This document shows positions 4,460 through 5,732 of a stretch of 5,732 nt of DNA, piece after piece (position 1 is the first letter of the stretch; each line of letters starts with the position of its first letter). The position numbers and the translations under genes were made by a program. The notes below the pieces were generated by a model, which saw only the letters and a program-made list of their open reading frames with translations, did no database searches and was not told the origin of the DNA. Origin of the DNA: Planctomycetia bacterium (GTDB lineage Bacteria; Planctomycetota; Phycisphaerae; Phycisphaerales; SM1A02); the NCBI GenBank assembly GCA_005798965.1, contig SYIB01000328.1:1-5732 (forward strand). The letters run 5' to 3'.

Positions 4460-5440
4460 ATGTCGCAGACCGAGCAGCTGATGGCGAAGTTCCGCGAGGA
4501 CTTCGAGCGCACGCGCCGCGAGATCCAGAAGGCCGTGGTTGGGCACCGAGAGGTGGTCGATGGCGTGCTCACGTGCCTCTTTGCCAACGGCCACGCCCTG
4601 CTTGAGGGGGTGCCGGGCCTAGGCAAGACGCTCCTCATCCGCAGCCTGAGCCAGGCGCTCACCCTGCAGTTCAGTCGCATCCAGTTCACGCCCGACCTGA
4701 TGCCGGCCGACGTGACCGGCACCACGATCGTGGTCGAGAGCGAGCGCGGCCGCGAGTTCCAGTTTCGCAAGGGTCCGCTCTTCAGCCAGATCGTGCTCGC
4801 AGACGAAATCAACCGTGCCACGCCCAAGACGCAGTCTTCGCTGCTCGAGGCGATGCAGGAGCGCAGCGTGACGGTGGGCGGCGTGACGCACGAGCTCGAG
4901 CGGCCGTTCTTCGTCATGGCCACGCAGAACCCGGTCGAGCAGGAAGGAACGTACCCCCTGCCCGAGGCTCAGCTCGACCGCTTCTTCTTCAAGCTAGAGG
5001 TTGGCTACAGCTCACGCGAGGAGCTTGCCGAGATCCTGAACCGCACCACAGCCGGCGCACAGGAGCCGATCCAGAAGGTGCTCGATGCGCAGGGCATCCT
5101 GATGCACCAGAAGCTCGTGCGCGCCGTGCGGATCGATCCGCGCGTGCAGGACTACGCCGTGCGGCTCGTGCTGGGCACGCACCCCAAGGGGCAGTTCGCC
5201 ACCCCCAACGTGAACCGCTTCCTGCGCTTTGGCGCCAGCCCGCGCGCGGCGCAGACGATCGTCCTGGCGGGCAAGGTGCATGCGCTGCTGGACGGTCGAC
5301 CGCAGGTCACTGTCGAAGACCTGCGCAGGGCGGCCCTGCCGGCGCTGCGCCACCGCTGCCTGCTGAACTTCGAGGCCGAGGCAGAAGGCGTGCGCACCGA
5401 CGAGATCATCCAGAACATGGTCGAGACGCTGGCGCCGTGA
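4460..5440 (+). CDS. MoxR-family AAA+ ATPase
   Basis: This 326-residue AAA+ ATPase belongs to the MoxR family of chaperone-like ATPases, which help mature or activate partner complexes, often ones with VWA domains. Motifs in order: Walker A GVPGLGKT (50-57), TPDLMPADVTG (77-87), the MoxR loop KGPLFSQIVLADEINR with Walker B LADEIN (113-118), sensor 1 ATQNP (154-158), the arginine-containing EAQLDRFFF (169-177), and sensor 2 GASPRA (258-263). The C-terminal lid domain ends at ALRHRCLLNFEAEAEG. Length and motifs are normal and nothing is missing. The ATG at 4460 is supported by the family start and by the -10-like element 7 nt upstream; the open frame farther upstream is non-conserved. MoxR genes are usually followed by DUF58 and VWA-domain genes, but here the next gene is convergent, so this copy looks monocistronic and its client is unknown. 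Confidence 0.93.
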   Translation: MSQTEQLMAKFREDFERTRREIQKAVVGHREVVDGVLTCLFANGHALLEGVPGLGKTLLIRSLSQALTLQFSRIQFTPDLMPADVTGTTIVVESERGREFQFRKGPLFSQIVLADEINRATPKTQSSLLEAMQERSVTVGGVTHELERPFFVMATQNPVEQEGTYPLPEAQLDRFFFKLEVGYSSREELAEILNRTTAGAQEPIQKVLDAQGILMHQKLVRAVRIDPRVQDYAVRLVLGTHPKGQFATPNVNRFLRFGASPRAAQTIVLAGKVHALLDGRPQVTVEDLRRAALPALRHRCLLNFEAEAEGVRTDEIIQNMVETLAP

Positions 5441-5441
5441 C

Positions 5442-5732
5442 TCACCGCACGCCAAAGCCGCGGACGGCGCCGCCACCGGGCACCGAACCGAGGTTGCGCC
5501 GGTAGGCCGTGCCGAGATACGAGAAGCCGTTGTCGGTCGACTTGATCTCGGTGAGGAAGATGATCGCATCGCTGCCGATCTGCAGGATGAAGTCACCGGT
5601 GCCGTTGGAGTCGAGGTCGCGAACCTCGACCGGCGTGATCCCACCGAAGCTCAGCAGCCAATCTCGGCCACCATCCTCGATGATGATCTCGTTGCCGAGG
5701 TTGTCCTGCGTGACGCGCAGGTAGGAGAAGTA
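5442..5732 (-). CDS. Hypothetical protein, C-terminal fragment with calcium-loop-like motif (runs off right edge)
   Basis: A minus-strand frame is open from the window edge to the TGA at 5444-5442, giving the last 96 residues of a larger protein. Codon third positions are strongly GC-biased, as in the other genes, which supports its being real. The clearest motif is VRDLDSNGTGDFIL (37-50), with acidic or amide residues at 39, 41, 43 and 47. This resembles the D-x-D-x-N-G calcium-binding loops of FG-GAP/VCBS or dockerin-like repeats, which are common in secreted planctomycete proteins. The rest is beta-rich, and the tail SVPGGGAVRGFGVR has no sorting signal or membrane helix. An extracellular repeat protein is my best guess, but the function is unknown. 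It is convergent with moxR, and the two stop codons are separated by one base. Confidence 0.7.
   Translation of the reverse strand, partial: YFSYLRVTQDNLGNEIIIEDGGRDWLLSFGGITPVEVRDLDSNGTGDFILQIGSDAIIFLTEIKSTDNGFSYLGTAYRRNLGSVPGGGAVRGFGVR

Noticed and set aside
4291..4605. Open frame entering moxR from the intergenic region in another frame
   Set aside because: It overlaps the Walker A region of moxR out of frame and has no conserved content.
1..5732. CRISPR array, tRNA/rRNA genes, insertion sequences or attachment sites
   Set aside because: No regularly spaced repeats, tRNA-like cloverleaf, transposase motifs or flanking terminal repeats were seen on either strand.

Overview
The window is GC-rich DNA with strongly GC-biased third codon positions. 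It most likely comes from a planctomycete, possibly class Phycisphaerae. The clues are an exported protein ending in a VPAPGA / hydrophobic / RSRRR tail (a variant PEP-CTERM sorting signal common in that group), a tandem pair of divergent clpP genes, a soluble FHA-domain histidine kinase, and several starts without Shine-Dalgarno (SD) sequences that sit just downstream of -10-like elements. The assignment is an inference from these traits.

Left end, 1-1965: holA (clamp-loader delta subunit, minus strand, running off the left edge) is divergent from an FHA-histidine kinase (plus strand). Their preferred start codons are only 22 bp apart and lie symmetrically around a near-palindrome, AAGGTACCCT. 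Centre, 1966-3436: a short promoter region is followed by two clpP paralogues in one operon. The first has a complete Ser-His-Asp triad in an unusual setting. The second has canonical ClpP motifs, but Asn stands where the catalytic Asp should be. They probably form a mixed ClpP1P2 peptidase.

Convergent to the clpP pair, 3547-4059 (minus strand) encodes a small exported protein with a signal peptide, a domain resembling the transcobalamin C-terminal/DUF4430 fold, and a PEP-CTERM-like tail. Upstream, on the same strand, lies a compact cobalamin riboswitch aptamer (about 4120-4216). A hairpin with a complementary loop (4078-4098) and the ribosome binding site follow. This is the most interesting part of the window: it predicts a B12-regulated, surface-anchored cobalamin-binding protein, a candidate new component of B12 acquisition. 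The rest of the 400-bp intergenic region carries an 8-bp inverted repeat and the promoter of the next gene.

Right end, 4460-5732: a MoxR-type AAA+ ATPase (plus strand) is convergent with the C-terminal part of a minus-strand protein carrying an Asp/Asn-rich calcium-loop-like motif. The two stop codons are one base apart (TGA-C-TCA). I see no tRNA, rRNA, CRISPR array, insertion sequence or attachment site.
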